Below, one piece after another: positions 38,501 through 51,185 of a stretch of 64,000 nucleotides of DNA (its first letter is position 1; each line of letters starts with the position of its first letter). The translations under genes and the position numbers were made by a program. Origin of the DNA: Sisyra terminalis (taxonomy: Eukaryota > Arthropoda > Insecta > Neuroptera > Sisyridae); the NCBI GenBank assembly GCA_958496175.1, contig OY292279.1:22258001-22322000 (forward strand). The letters run 5' to 3'. The notes under the pieces were generated by a model, which was not told where the DNA came from, searched no databases, and worked only from the letters and a program-made list of their open reading frames with translations.

Positions 38501-41500
38501 TGAGGTCCTTCCCATCCTGCTGTACAGTTACACTGACCCGTTTCTGCAGAACAAGTTGCACCGTTTTTACCTTAAAAAATTTTTTATTTAAAAAACTGGA
38601 ACCCTAGTTTAAACGAGTCCACCTACAATTGCATTTCAGTAAACACTCAACTCCATAGAATCCCACAAGACACGTTTCGGTACAATTAGCTCCTCGGAAG
38701 CCAGGGGCGCAATAACATGTGCCATTTACAGAAGAGCAATGTGCATTATTTTGGCATGTGCAACGTTGACTACATCCCTTACCGTATGTAAGAATTGGAC
38801 ATTGACGAGAACAATCAGCATCCCATCCGGGTTTACATTGGCATTGGCCTGTCCAAGGATGGCATCTAAGTTATGAAAATTAACAAAAAATAAAATAAAA
38901 AAACTAAGAATTCAAAAAATATACAAGCTTCCTACATTTCAGTGTTATCTGGGTGGCAGTTACATGTATTTTCACATTTTTCTCCCCACATTCCTTCAGG
39001 GCATGCACGTTCCGTGCAATTTTCTCCCCGCCATCCCGGAGTACAAGTACAACTTCCGTCAGTATTTGAACAAGTAGCTCCATTTGCGCAATTACATGTT
39101 TTTGCACAATTCATACCATAATAGCCGTAGGGGCATATATCTAAACACTACGATAATGCAAACAAAAATTAACCAAATGAAATCAAAGTGCTATAGTGCT
39201 GTGTTGGTGAAAACTTACCCTTTCTCCTTGGAAGCCCGGTTGACATTCACAGTCTCCAGTAACGTGATGGCACGATGCGCCATTGTAACAATCACAATTT
39301 TTAGTACAATTCTCACCCCAAAAACCAAACGGACAACGGTTTCCGCAAACAGGTCCTGTCCAACCGGATGGGCATGTACACTTACCATCAGCAGGATCGC
39401 ATTTCCCTCCGTTCTGGCATCGGCATTCTGATTTACAAGCATCGCCATGTTTTCCATTAGGACAATGATCTTCACATCTACAAACCGAGTTCAATGAAAT
39501 TAAATTGTTCCAATTAACTAAATTTGATTTTTATTCGTACAATGGTCCTGTCCATCCTGGAGCGCAATGACACTCTCCCGAAACGTGGTGACACGAACCG
39601 CCGTTTTTACATTGGCATTTTTCCGTACAATTCAATCCGTACCGATCTGGACTACATTTTTCGCCACAAGTTAATCCAATCCACCCTCTAGGGCAATGAC
39701 AGTCTCCGTTGTACGGATCACAAATCGCATCGTTTTCGCATGCACATATACGTTGGCAATCTCGTCCCCATCTTCCTTCCGGGCAAGCTATAATAAAAAA
39801 TAATATTAAATAACCATTCAATTTTTTTAAAATTTACTGGCATAATGATATAATCACCGCTCTATATGCCAATGAGCAAAGGTTCAAGTCTCGTAATTTC
39901 GTAATAGGCAAACTTGTTAATTGCAAAATTACAACTTACCTAAATAGAACATTAGGTTTAAAATGTTTATAAATAAAATTTGAAAAAAGTAAGCAATAAG
40001 ATTTAAAACTATAAATGAAAAATTGTTAGGATCAATTTATTTGAAATCGCCCAAACTATGTTCCCTGATTCTTTAATTACGAGTTAGGCCCTATTGTGCA
40101 TATTAGGATTCCTACATGGGGTGTCGAAGGATACCATTTTTCCTGAAATTCACTGCTCTAGTACTCTACATATAGTTAAATCTCAACCATCGTTTTTTTA
40201 AGTGAGATATTTCTATTTATATAAAAAACATTCTGTGAAATTTTTACTATTTTTCATTCAGTCCCTTTTTAGATATTGACTTAAGAAAATTGGTATTTTA
40301 AGGTTTTCGATCATTTTTGTAATGCTCTTGAAAGAAAAGGAGTGTAATATTTTATTTGCCCGGAAAAAAATATTAAATTTTGCAAATTATGACTTTCTAT
40401 CTATAAGGAACTCGTAATTAAAGAATCAGGAAAATAAGAAATGTTGCGCAACAATTTTTATAAATATTAAGCAACTTTGTATGGATTGTGTCGCTATTAT
40501 TGTTCAATTGAAAGGTTTGAGATTTCAGAAATGGTGAAATAATTGTTATTTTAAGATTTATGAATGAAAACCACTTACACAGGATCAAATAATCAAGCGA
40601 AATGAGTCGGTAATAGTTTATATTGTCATAGTTTGAAAACAATAGATTTTTTAACTGTTATTTACTGACTCTTTATAACTACCAAAGTCTTTAGCGACTC
40701 TAGGATTAATAAAAATCCGTAAATCAAGAAATATAGAAAATTTGGTTGATATAAGAGTCGAATCCAATACAGACCAGTTTTGGATCAATTATTTTCACCA
40801 CTCGATCACCAGCTGGCTAGATATTTTTCACTCCCATAAAAATATTTGTATTTTATTAAAAAAATCAATTTGAGTTTTAAAGATAATAAAAATGACTATA
40901 AATAGTAAGATAACCTTCTCACCCGGTCCAATGTTAAGATGAATAGTTTTTACTGTTAAATACTACAAGTACGCTACAAAAATACAACTTACCAATTTCA
41001 TCATTAGAATTTTTCCCTTAAAATTCCTATTCCAAAATTGTCAATATATCCTTAGTATGACATCGAAAAATATCATATTTGTAATTTAGAGATATGGGAT
41101 CAAATTCCAATGAAGAATTTGCCAACAAATTGTATTGTCACATTTGATAAGTTTTTAAGACATCGTAAAAAAGAAATTTTAGTATGCTAGTATTAAACCA
41201 CATACAGTTTATTAATAAATCTAAATCAATTATTGTGACATCCTACGCTACATTTTATACTCCTTCGAGCCGGATTTCGTATTTTTCATTTTTCCAGAAA
41301 GTGATGATCGAACAGAAACATAATCTGTCGTTCCAAAATATGACAATAATTTAATAAAATTTAAAAACACTCCATTTAAATTGCATCTATCTATTTTCTA
41401 TGGAAAACGCCTGAAAAAAGAGAGTTTAGACTTACTGATATTGCAGGATGGACCTCCGTATCCTGTTTCACATTTGCACGTATCCGGGGCACTGCAAGTA

Positions 41501-41927
41501 CCATGCACGCAGGATTCTGAACAAACAGGAATACAACGGTCTTCAGCACTATTTGTCGAGTATCCTTTACAGCATTCTTCAATTGGGCGCTGCTTTGTCA
41601 GCACTTGATTCCGATAAACAGTCTTAAACTTGATCGTATATTTTGAGCATCGTGGAGGAACATTAAAACACCATGTGAAAGCTCTTTCTTGATAGGGTTG
41701 TTGTTCCGATACACGAACTGTATATGTATACCTATTCATGAAAATGAATATTTTAGTAATAACAATAGAAAGAAATGTTTTTAAGTAAAAAAACAATATT
41801 GATCCACTTACGTTTCTTGTCGGGTGCAAATGTTTGGTCCAGTTAAAATAGCATCAGTCGATATTGAGAAATACGTGAATAAAACTATTAGATTTATAAG
41901 TAAGCTTTCGCGGTAGAAAAACGCCAT
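35573..41927 (-). CDS. drpr: Draper / MEGF10-CED-1 family engulfment receptor, complete coding region
   Basis: Single-pass receptor for apoptotic cells and debris on glia and phagocytes. Thirteen GT-AG exons (minus order) join in frame to 1007 residues: 41927-41812, 41731-41436, 39787-39541, 39477-39219, 39147-38936, 38865-38627, 38570-38409, 38347-38183, 38104-37565, 36602-36285, 36222-36046, 35985-35839, 35718-35573. Residues 1-27 are a signal peptide. GPNICTRQET starts the EMI domain, which ends near the CCKGY motif. About fifteen EGF-like repeats follow, one shortened and lacking its central cysteines (CPDGVYGNRTCDHVTGEYVC). The membrane helix is about 805-827. The tail has NPVY (858-861) for a Ced-6-type PTB adaptor and an ITAM, YDEI(949-952)-x10-YDHL(963-966), for a Shark/Syk-type kinase. 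The C-terminus DYTRPASSWKPHYQRM resembles Drosophila Draper, as does the length. A SINE sits in intron 2. Exon 5 uses the upstream of two close AGs; the downstream one would break the frame. Confidence 0.96.
40665..40812 (-). repeat. tRNA-derived SINE, copy 3, in draper intron 2
   Basis: On the minus strand the head is GATCGAGTGGTGAAAATAATTG, followed by a weak B box and the family tail with AGTCGCTAAAGACTTTGGTAGTTATAAAG. It is in the sense orientation of draper. Divergence in the A and B boxes suggests an old copy. Confidence 0.7.
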
Positions 41928-42061
41928 GATAAAACACTATTTACAATTTTTGTTTAAAAAATTATTATATTTTTGAATCTAATAAATTAATAAAAGAATA
42001 TTTGTCACTTTAACTACATTTTTTTATGTCCCCACTGGCATAGTAGATGAACGGTGCAAGT
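41928..42061 (-). other. drpr: draper 5' UTR exon part with upstream splice acceptor
   Basis: Upstream of the ATG (minus strand), the sequence TTATTGTTTCAG ends at 42062. It is a strong pyrimidine-rich 3' splice site. This implies that exon 1 of the coding set begins in the 5' UTR near 42061 and that a non-coding first exon and promoter lie further right. I cannot locate them. Confidence 0.5.
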
Positions 42062-43173
42062 CTGAAACAATAAGAGAAATAAAATTAAACACTTTGTTAT
42101 TATTTATAACTTTACCTACATTTAGATCTGTTTGATAAGAATTATCTAAAATTAAGTTATTTCTACTACTAATGGGAAAATAATTTTTAATTATTTTGTA
42201 TGAGTTGCATTAACAGCGATAAACTCTTACGAGAAATCAATTTATTTTTCTTAATCTTTTTACTCACAACTTCTTAGAATTCTCCAATGAATTAAAGTCA
42301 TTATTGACTTGTAATCAGAGTACCAAATGTGCAATGATGAATGAAAAACTTTTGAATTACGTCACGAGTTATTAATTTATGTTGCCTATTATTTTATTTT
42401 AAATTATGCATCTACACTTCAAGGTCTCGAAGAAAATGAATATAAAATAAGCATTAAATTTAGCAAATTCATAAATATAATAGTATGAATCCACAATGTG
42501 AGTATATAAACTATTTGAAATAATGCCAAAAGTAAGCATGCAATGTAATTTTCAAATGAAAACGTCTTACGCATAACTTTACACATGTTAACCGTGCTGA
42601 AAAGTTACAGAATAATAATAGAAACTGGGAAAATCTTTGAATTGGAGGTTTTCAATTTAAATTTCCAAGTTTTTTTATGTATTTTCCAAGAACATATGCA
42701 CGAATAGACATAGAACATTAATCTCAAAATACATTCGTATGAATCAATGAAATTAATAGCTATTTATTTATTCATTTATTTTCAAAAGATGAAGTGAATA
42801 ATTTAAGAAAAGTATTTTCTACTTTATAGTTTTGTAAAACATATCTTGGGGATATATGACAGGATCGCAATCATAGAGGAGTAAGTCGATTAATTTTCAT
42901 TTTCAAAAACCAGAGATCAACTAAATATTAGACGAAAAGAGATGCGGGTTCAAAAAAGTCAATACATCTGAGGAATCGAATATTGATTTCAGCATTATCA
43001 TATTCTGTCGTCTAATTTTCCGAATGTAGAATTAGGATAATTCTTTGAGGAAAATCGTTGCTTAAATTTCCTTTGATTTTTTTTTAGCTTTTTAATTCAA
43101 TTTTCATATTCTAATTAATATCTTCTTTCTAATACAGAAACTAGACAGTGGATAGAGTTTATAATATTAAAAG
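42062..43173. other. AT-rich DNA, possibly draper 5' intron
   Basis: If the 5' UTR acceptor at 42062 is used, this is intronic. No exon, promoter element or repeat is recognisable. Confidence 0.35.
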
Positions 43174-43799
43174 CAGAGCTATCAGAAAAAAGTATCTTGG
43201 TTACTAAGAAATTACTTAATAACTTTAAAGTATTTAAGTTACTGAATCTTAGTATCTTTATTTGTTCGCAAAAAGTAACAAGTATCTTAGGTACTTTTTG
43301 GTATCTAAGATATTTTTTACAAAAAGTTTCTAAAAGTAAAGTAAAGAATGAATTTCAACTGGTTTGTTTTTATTTTATTTAACTTAGTTATAGATATGCT
43401 TTGATACTTTCATATAATTTTCGATTTCATTTAGAGTATTACTTTGTTTAGATCTTTAAAATTAAGTATATACCTCCTATATTAATCTTCTAGTGTTTTT
43501 AAAGTATGTTTTGATTACAGGGAATTAGACATTCAAACTTAACTTTTCCTTAATTGTAATAAAGATAAGAAATATATTGTCGTATTAACATTGTTGTATT
43601 ATTGTTACCTTACCACATTACCTATTTCGTTACGCAACTAAGTGCATAAATAGTATACTAAGTAACTAAAAAAGTATCTTAAAAAGTAACATTATATTAG
43701 GTAAGTATTTTAGTTCCTTTTTTTAAGAGTAACTAGATATCCAAAGTAAAAACATATCTAGTATCAAGATACTTTCTCAAAATATCGTTAACAGCTCTG
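43174..43799. mobile_element. hAT-like MITE with GTATCTTAG/GTAACT-rich arms, copy 1
   Basis: The ends are CAGAGCTATCAGAAAAAAGT and, reverse-complemented from the right, CAGAGCTGTTAACG. Both arms are packed with AAGTATCTTAG and AGTAACTAAG words in opposite orientations. Flanking 8-mers attaaaag and atcaataa are only partly alike. There is no coding sequence. Confidence 0.6.
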
Positions 43800-44003
43800 A
43801 TCAATAATATCCTAGATATGTATTTTTACATTTCAATTGTATTCATATGTAAGTAGTTTGCCTATACATAACAGGTAATGATGTTTCATTTTTAACTGCC
43901 TCTTAATTATGAAATTGAAAATTTCGATTGTTGATTAGATGAAATTTGTCACCTCTTTTCATCTTTTTCGCCTATAAGGTTTCATTGTGAATCTAAATCA
44001 CCC

Positions 44004-44578
44004 AGGATCCAAAGCTTTTAAAGATACTTTGAGAAAGAATCAAGATACTAGATGAATTATTTTTCTGAAAAGTATCCAAAATTACTTTAGGTATCTAGTT
44101 ACTCTTAAAAAAGGCAGCTTAAACACTTATCTAAAGTTACTTTTTAAGATACTTAAAAATATACTTTTTTAGTTACTTTATATATAATTTATGTACTAAG
44201 TATAGGAACGTACTAGGTAAAGTTTATTGGTAATCAGATAATGTATTTCTTATCTTTATTATTATTGGAAAAAAGGAAAGAATGTACCGATGTTTAATCC
44301 TTGTACACAACACTGTTTAGAAACGATAGAAGATTATTATAAGATAGATAAATTGAAATTTATAGAACAAAAGAAAATAAAAAATCTTTAATTAATCTAT
44401 CGGTATCTCGGAATCTAAGATACTTTTTAAGTTACAAGATACAGTTCTTTTTAAAAAGTATATAAGATACTAGTTTCTTTTTGCTAAAAAATAAAGTAAC
44501 TAAGATACAATATCTTAGATACTTTAATAAAACTAAATTACTTCAAAGTAACTAAGATACTTTTTTCAGGCAGTACTG
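44004..44578. mobile_element. Same hAT-like MITE family, copy 2, inverted
   Basis: Its right end reverse-complemented (CAGTACTGCCTGAAAAAAGT) and interior match the left half of the 43174 copy. Its left end (CAGGATCC... then GAATCAAGATACTAGAT) matches that copy's right half. The two copies are about 200 bp apart in opposite orientation, so they could pair as a long stem. A perfect GGCAGTACTGCC palindrome lies at 44569-44580. Confidence 0.6.
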
Positions 44579-47418
44579 CCAGGGTCCCACTCAAATACGC
44601 ACGGAGAATTTCAGCAGAATAAGTCCGGCGGTTTAGAAGGAGTTCAGTGACAAGCACATCTACAGAAGGATTATACATGTAAAGATATATATCAAAAAGA
44701 ATTGAAAGCATGAAAACAAAATAATTACAACACATTCCTAGGATTTTACTCGTATTTTATTTTCCGAATCACTTAAAACCTTTAAGCTTTTTCATAGTAT
44801 CCTTTCAAGTAAGTATTCAAAATTTACGTGTAGTCTTAAGCCCTCATTTGAATAATATGAAAATCCCGTCGGATCTACTCATTTAAAACCAGATAAATAC
44901 AATTGATTGTTATTGGTCTCGGTAATTGGAAGATTTCCGGTTCAAGTTGATTCTTTGGGTGTCACTAACCGAATTTATGAGTAAGACTTTTAGAAATTAC
45001 CAATTTAATCGGTAGCCATGTCTGGCTTAAATTATATTATTGAGTATGGAGTGAAGGAAACAAATTTCATTTTCTTTAAATGTAAAAGTATATGAGTCAC
45101 TAAAATTTATTCATGCCGTTTTCTTTTTCAATATTGATAGATAGTAAATAAAAATGTTAATAAGTTCATCACCGGTACTGACCTCAAATGCATTAGTCAT
45201 TATTGTGATTGTAATCAAATTTTTATCACTGTTTTATTTTTTTTATTTTTTCAAAGCATTTTTATCGTTATCACACACAATTAAACTAGAATTAAACGAA
45301 AAAGTGATTTTCTTTTAATTGCATTTGACGTCATCATGAAATAAGAACTAGTGATATCGATGACGTCCAAACCGCACGCATTGTAATTACTTTAAATTTC
45401 CACGTATCTTTGATTCGTTGTGGTATTTTATTGCGTGAATTGTTCTACTTTCATTTCCTAGTATGCGATTTTTAGAAGAAAAAAAAAACACAAATTTTCG
45501 TATGTAATTAGAAAAGTAATTAACGAATATCACTTTTTTTCTAATTTGTAACAGTTGAACTTTTCTCCTTTATATTGCATAAGAATAAATAGGTGATAAT
45601 TTCATAACTCAAATATATTTATATTTTAATTTATGTTTTTTTGTTTGTCTACTTACTTCAGTAGTATTTAACCTTTATCCACATAATATAAACCAATTAA
45701 TTATCGATTTAACCAAAGCCGAACTTTCTAAATTTTAGCATTATAGAACTATGCAATATTTGGCCCATTTTTCAATTCAAATTTATGATTTTGAATTACT
45801 AAATCCTCGAGACACTGAAACAAATAGGGGAGATGGAGTAATGAGGGCTAGCGGGTAATAGGGAAATGGGACGAATGGATTCGGGAACATTCTGTTAAAT
45901 CTCAGGATCACCGCTAGCTGGTGCAGTACTGTCTACATGGCGATAACTAAAATAATTTAGTTTCGTTAGACATCACTATCAAAAGTGCTAGGTTTTGCAA
46001 ACCAATTAAATACCTAAAAACTTTTATGATTCCATTGTATTTGGTTTCTATTACCTACATATGTAATTTCGTAACTCTTGAATTTTTAGTGGAAGATAAA
46101 TTGTTAAGCGATATTTTTTAAGATGGATCCATTATTTCAAGATTGCTAACATTCGGATAATGGAAGCTACCAACGCTTCCATTCCACGACCATACAATAT
46201 TTTTAAATTGTAAACAAGAGAATGGACGACACCAAAAGGTTTATTTTATATTTTGTTGATTCTTTATAGTTTTGATTTGATAAAAATAGGCTTAATTTTG
46301 CTATATGATGGATCTCATTACAAATATGGAAAATTGTTGGCTCTTATTACCCGACGTGCGGAGTAACGGAATCAAAAGTAACTTTTTTAAAAAAGGGTGA
46401 CTTTAACTGACTAAAGTTACATTTTTTTTTAAATTTGTTAGTAATTACTAAAATTCGTTAACGAAAGTTAACGATTGTAACTTAAATTGTGTTTTTTTTT
46501 ACTTTTACTTACATAGTTACAATTACCCCACTCTCCCTTACTACCTACTATTATTAAGATCAATAAATTACGCTCGTTGTAAATTTTAAAAACGATCAAA
46601 GTTCGAAATTTATATTCATAGATTATGTCTTATGCTCTTTAGACTATAAAATATAATCTTCAATACAAAATTTATAACCTAGTAAGTTACCACAATTATT
46701 ACATTTTTTTTTACATTGCATTTTTTACAGAAGAAAGTAAAGATGATATTCAATCAAATAATAGAAAAAAAAATATTTTTTCCAAATCAATTACTATCGA
46801 AAAGAGAAATATCGCTTTTTAATTAATCGATTTTTTCTCCTCAATGTCACATCCCTACGATAAACCACTGCATTCCTCCTCAGGACATCAGCGTTGAAGA
46901 GGTACGAAAAAAAGAAGTGAAATGAATATGGGGAAAAAGTGTAGAAAATTAACAATAATGATGGCAACTCATCACTTTAATCGCATGGATGACACTCCTA
47001 TATTGAAAAACTATTATTATACATCGATAGTTACTTTAATAAAAAATCTTAGAATAAAATATTTACTTTGGCACTAAACAACATACAGATGATAATGCAT
47101 GAGTTGCATCATTTGAACTTTGTAAAGAACTAGTCTTTATCACGACCTTCATTATTTCCGTACTATTTCTTTTTACATCAAATTTTTATCTAATTATGCT
47201 TCCACTACTTCCCTTTTGTTAGAACAAAATATATAAATTCTGGAAATATTGTTTAACTAGACTTGTCACTTTTATATTTAAACAAACGGCTAGAAAGTTG
47301 GATATTTTCAAAAATAAAAGGCTAGTTTTCATAAAATAGATTTTAACATCTCCGGAACTTCAGAAACATGTCCTTAAGACTTATTTTTTCTCCATGGAAC
47401 AAAAATTTCTATATGCCT
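44579..47418. other. AT-rich DNA with a CRE-like inverted repeat
   Basis: At 45327-45335 GACGTCATC pairs perfectly with GATGACGTC at 45359-45367 across 23 nt. The left part is embedded in a full TGACGTCA (45326-45333). No gene is seen. About 46380-46520 is rich in 'agttac' words in both orientations, resembling the decayed arms of the 43-44 kb MITE. Confidence 0.4.
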
Positions 47419-47512
47419 ACTGGTGGTCGAGTGATCTAGGTAGCCGTTCCTAAACTGGTACGTGTTAGGTTCGAATCTCGAGTAAATATTCGATTTTTCC
47501 TTATATATGAAT
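47419..47512 (+). repeat. tRNA-derived SINE, copy 4, head only
   Basis: TGGTGGTCGAGTGATCTAGG (A-box region) and GGTTCGAATCTCG (B box) align with the family head. The tail decays after 'gaatttacaaagtaacg'. Confidence 0.55.
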
Positions 47513-48659
47513 TTACAAAGTAACGTTAAATAACAATGAAAAAAATTTCTATGACTAAAACCCGCCGGTTGTCATGCAAGATTATAGATTCATTTTTCAA
47601 TAAATTTGGGTAAAATTTGGTCCAAAATAATTCCAAGACTTTAAACCTTTTAATAACTTCAAATTTGGTATACATCATTGACGTTTTAATTCTTCTAATT
47701 TCTTTAATTATCCAATTAGCTTTCTTTTGCAGAGTTACTTTTTTACAGAAAGTAAAAATCTACAAAAGGTTATAGAGATCTGAACCAGTTATGAGTAAAC
47801 TTCCTTTAACTAACTTGATTTAGATTAAACACGACTAGAAAATTGAAGATCGTTAGATTTGGTAGCTATTTTTTCGATTTTCCGACAATGGATAATATTT
47901 CCAGAGCCTAGAAAAACATGAAAATAATAAATTTATTTTAATTGATTTATTATCAATGATTTTAAATCAATGACTTTTAAGGAACTGAAGATTTTTGGTC
48001 AATGCAATAAAAATTAGTAATTGGCAATGATTTTGAGAAACTGAACTGAATTTAAGAAACTGAAAATTCATAAAATTGAGGTTCATTGCTCTTTAAAAGA
48101 TTGTTAAATACCTATATAATTTAAAACCACGTAATTCAACGTAATTTTTCTGTCGTAAAACAACGTAATTCTTCTGTCTTTAGTGGTATAAATATAAGAA
48201 GATTAGCTATACGACGGTAAATTTTCAGCAATACAAACATTTTCCGCTATTTTTTAACTTAATTTATAACACCAATATTTACTACTAGGTATTTAAAATA
48301 TGGCCGCTAGGGGGCCAACTTACACACGTCTGTAGGAAGGTTACCTGTACTTTTTATAAAAGTTAAAGAAAGTTCAATGTATTACACATTATTATTTCAT
48401 ACTTCGTTCTCTTCTTATAACAATGTCCTTCCATAAAGATATTTAACAATCATTAAGTGTTTAGATTTAATAGCAATCCGCGTTCTAAACAGTGGTAGTA
48501 CTAAAAATTCAAAGTTTCAAGATGAAATTCAAAAGAGGGATTTTTCCTTAGTGCAACAACTCACAGCATTGTTGAACCCAAGAGCACAATCTTTGTGTCA
48601 GTTGGGTGATAGACATTATTTATTTATCAAGACAAATTTATAGTTGGGTATTATTAAGG

Positions 48660-48750
48660 ACTAGTAGCTATCCGCGTAATATCACAGCCAACACTGATAA
48701 CTGTCAATTGAATAAAATCGAAATGACAGTTGAAACAAATGACAACAATC
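48660..48750 (-). repeat. Four-copy CTAG-ended repeat family, copy c (inverted)
   Basis: On the minus strand it reads ..GTCATTTGTTTCAACTGTCA.., ..CAGTGTTGGCTGTGATATT.. and ends GCTACTAGT, matching copies a, b and d. Confidence 0.5.
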
Positions 48751-48883
48751 AATTAGTTCTAATTTGAGACATTGATTATTATCTATATTTGATTTTCACT
48801 CACATTTTTGTTTGTTTTACTCACATGTATACGATTAAAAACATTATTCATCCCCTCTCTTTGCCGACATGCATATTATAGAG

Positions 48884-49191
48884 CATTGTTTCTCAAAGTG
48901 AGTTCCGTGGAACCCTAGAGTATCATGAAAAAAAAATAGGGTTCCATGAGACAAGTGGTCGTATGATTTTAAAATAATCTTAAGATAAATTCTAATGCAA
49001 TATTTTCATAAAAATGCATCAAACTATTAATGCAAGGCATTAATTGTACATTTTTAATTAGTTTGTCAAATTTTATTATCAAAGGTATTATTTATCTATC
49101 AGTTCTGTTATTTGTAAAAGCTTTAGATATGGCAGGAGTTCTATGATCCGTAAAAACTTTCGTAAGGGTTCCACAAGAAAAAAAACACATG
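48884..49191. mobile_element. hAT-type MITE with GTGGAACCCT termini
   Basis: The left end CATTGTTTCTCAAAGTGAG is followed by TTCCGTGGAACCCTAG, a very common hAT terminus form (CAGTGTTTCTCAA). The right end, reverse-complemented, gives CATGTG..TTTCTTGTGGAACCCTTACG. The right limit is approximate and is overlapped by a perfect 19-bp palindrome at 49188-49206 (CATGTGAAC-A-GTTCACATG). Confidence 0.5.
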
Positions 49192-49206
49192 TGAACAGTT
49201 CACATG

Positions 49207-51185
49207 CAATAGAAGTGTAACTTTTAAAAATGTGAACTTCAAAATAATGAAGCTAATGTAAAATTTCAGGATTAGGATAGTTGTAAGGTTTATTTATCAT
49301 AATTGGTACCAAATTTAAAAATTATTTTCCATTTTATATATTTACACATATATTTTTACTGACATTTACATTTAATTTTCCTGACTCCTAGTTTGCATTT
49401 TCGACAAATGATACGAAAGGCTTATGGTAACTCAAGTATGAAATAAATAGGTAGATATTTTAGTTTCGATTTGATCAATATATTTTTTGAATACTGCGTC
49501 AATTACTGTTTTTGATCTTGCGATTTAATCCGACTGTTACCCATTTTAAAATAAATTTAGTGTCCACAAACTCAATCAAAGAGATCGTTGTTTCTAATGC
49601 AATAATTTCATTAAAATCTTCACTTAAAATCATTAGAACTTTATCTGGTTAAGGATTTGCGATACCTCAGATGTGTATTTTATTGAATTTTCGTGGATGA
49701 TTTTTTTCCGGCCTTTTTAGTCTTGTTTTCTTCTTTTTTTTTTCTCAATAATCGCTGCAATATTCGGCATTCCTTTGTGACATACTTGCAAATGTTTTAA
49801 TTTAAATAAATTTAATGAAATGTTTATGCATACATTTCTCCACGGTTGTTAGGACGACTATTCCCCAGCGTCTATTCGCTATTCCCAATAAGAAACGCTG
49901 CAATGCTTTATATCTCATTCTCTCGTACGTTAATTCTTACAGGTTTAAAAGTTTATGTCTTTTTACTGTCGCTTTTTCGTTTCATAAAATTTCAAGTTGC
50001 GATGCTAAAGAAGTTTTCATTTCATAAAGTTTAGAAAACTCTGATATAGGGTATAAGTTTACCTATTATTGTATATTATTATCAACTATTGGTACAATGA
50101 AAAAGTTCCACAAGTTTATCATATAAAGCGTCGCGTCGGTGTAAACACCAAGATGTCCGCAAACTGTAAACAACTGTGACCGGAAATTTTCATGGCCAAT
50201 AATTTGTATTTTAAATATAAATTTTTGCCAATTGAAATTGTAGCAAAAATTTTCTGAAAATAATTTTAGTACGTAGAGATATAAAACAAAGTTTGCAACA
50301 CTCAATATCAAATCAATATATATAAAAGTTAATGAGAACAAGAAACCTTTCTAAATATTTGATTTAAAATTGTGTTACATGATGCACGTAAATGAGGTGC
50401 TAACAATTATAATTGAACTTCATTTAAATTACTTGTCTGCAGATAAAATGAGCATTTCTATTTGTCAGTTTAACTGTTATCAGAACTCAAACTTAATATT
50501 ATGAAGACAACAGTTAATCACTTGGACGCGTTAATGTGTCCGATAAAAATAATCTCTTTTGGTTTATTGAATCTTTATTTACTGTGACACTGTCAAGATT
50601 ATAAACACAAAGGAAATAAAATGTTTGTTTGGAAGCCTGAGGGAAGTATGTACTGGAGCAAAATTAATAACGTTGCATATTAGTCTTAACGTAATTATAA
50701 ACACCAAGTGTTAACTTTGAAAAGTAAGATGTTACAAGACGCGTATATAAAAAGATGACACAAAACTGCGACTAAGCGAAATATCAAACACTTTGATGTT
50801 TATTTAAATTATATTTATGAAATATGATTTTATGATATGATGATTACATACTTGCAGATCAAATATGAAGCGAATACAATCTAGACTCGTATTTTTAAAT
50901 GATTTTTTTTATTTGAATTTACTTTCAATAGCTCCAACTCAATCCTCTTTTTTTAAGGAAATAAAATCCTAAATTGACTACGAGAATCGGAACGTTCTAA
51001 CGTAAAATAACAACTGTCTAAACAAAATTAATTTAATTAAATTACTATAGAACTATTTTACTAGCCTGTTTTTAAGGTTACGCGAATTGGATTCGATAAT
51101 TTTTGCCGAAATTGGGGAAAGTACGCTATAAAGAACTTATAAGAGAAATTCAATGTTTCTAAAATAGATGGACGTAGATATAATA
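49207..51185. other. Intergenic AT-rich DNA, no supported feature
   Basis: Overlapping short open frames at 49815-50034 lack splice context and recognisable domains. Confidence 0.45.

Noticed and set aside
39855..39900. Weak tRNA-like patch (GGTTCAAGTCTCG) in draper intron 2
   Set aside because: Only a B-box-like string is present. There is no A box at the right distance and no family tail.
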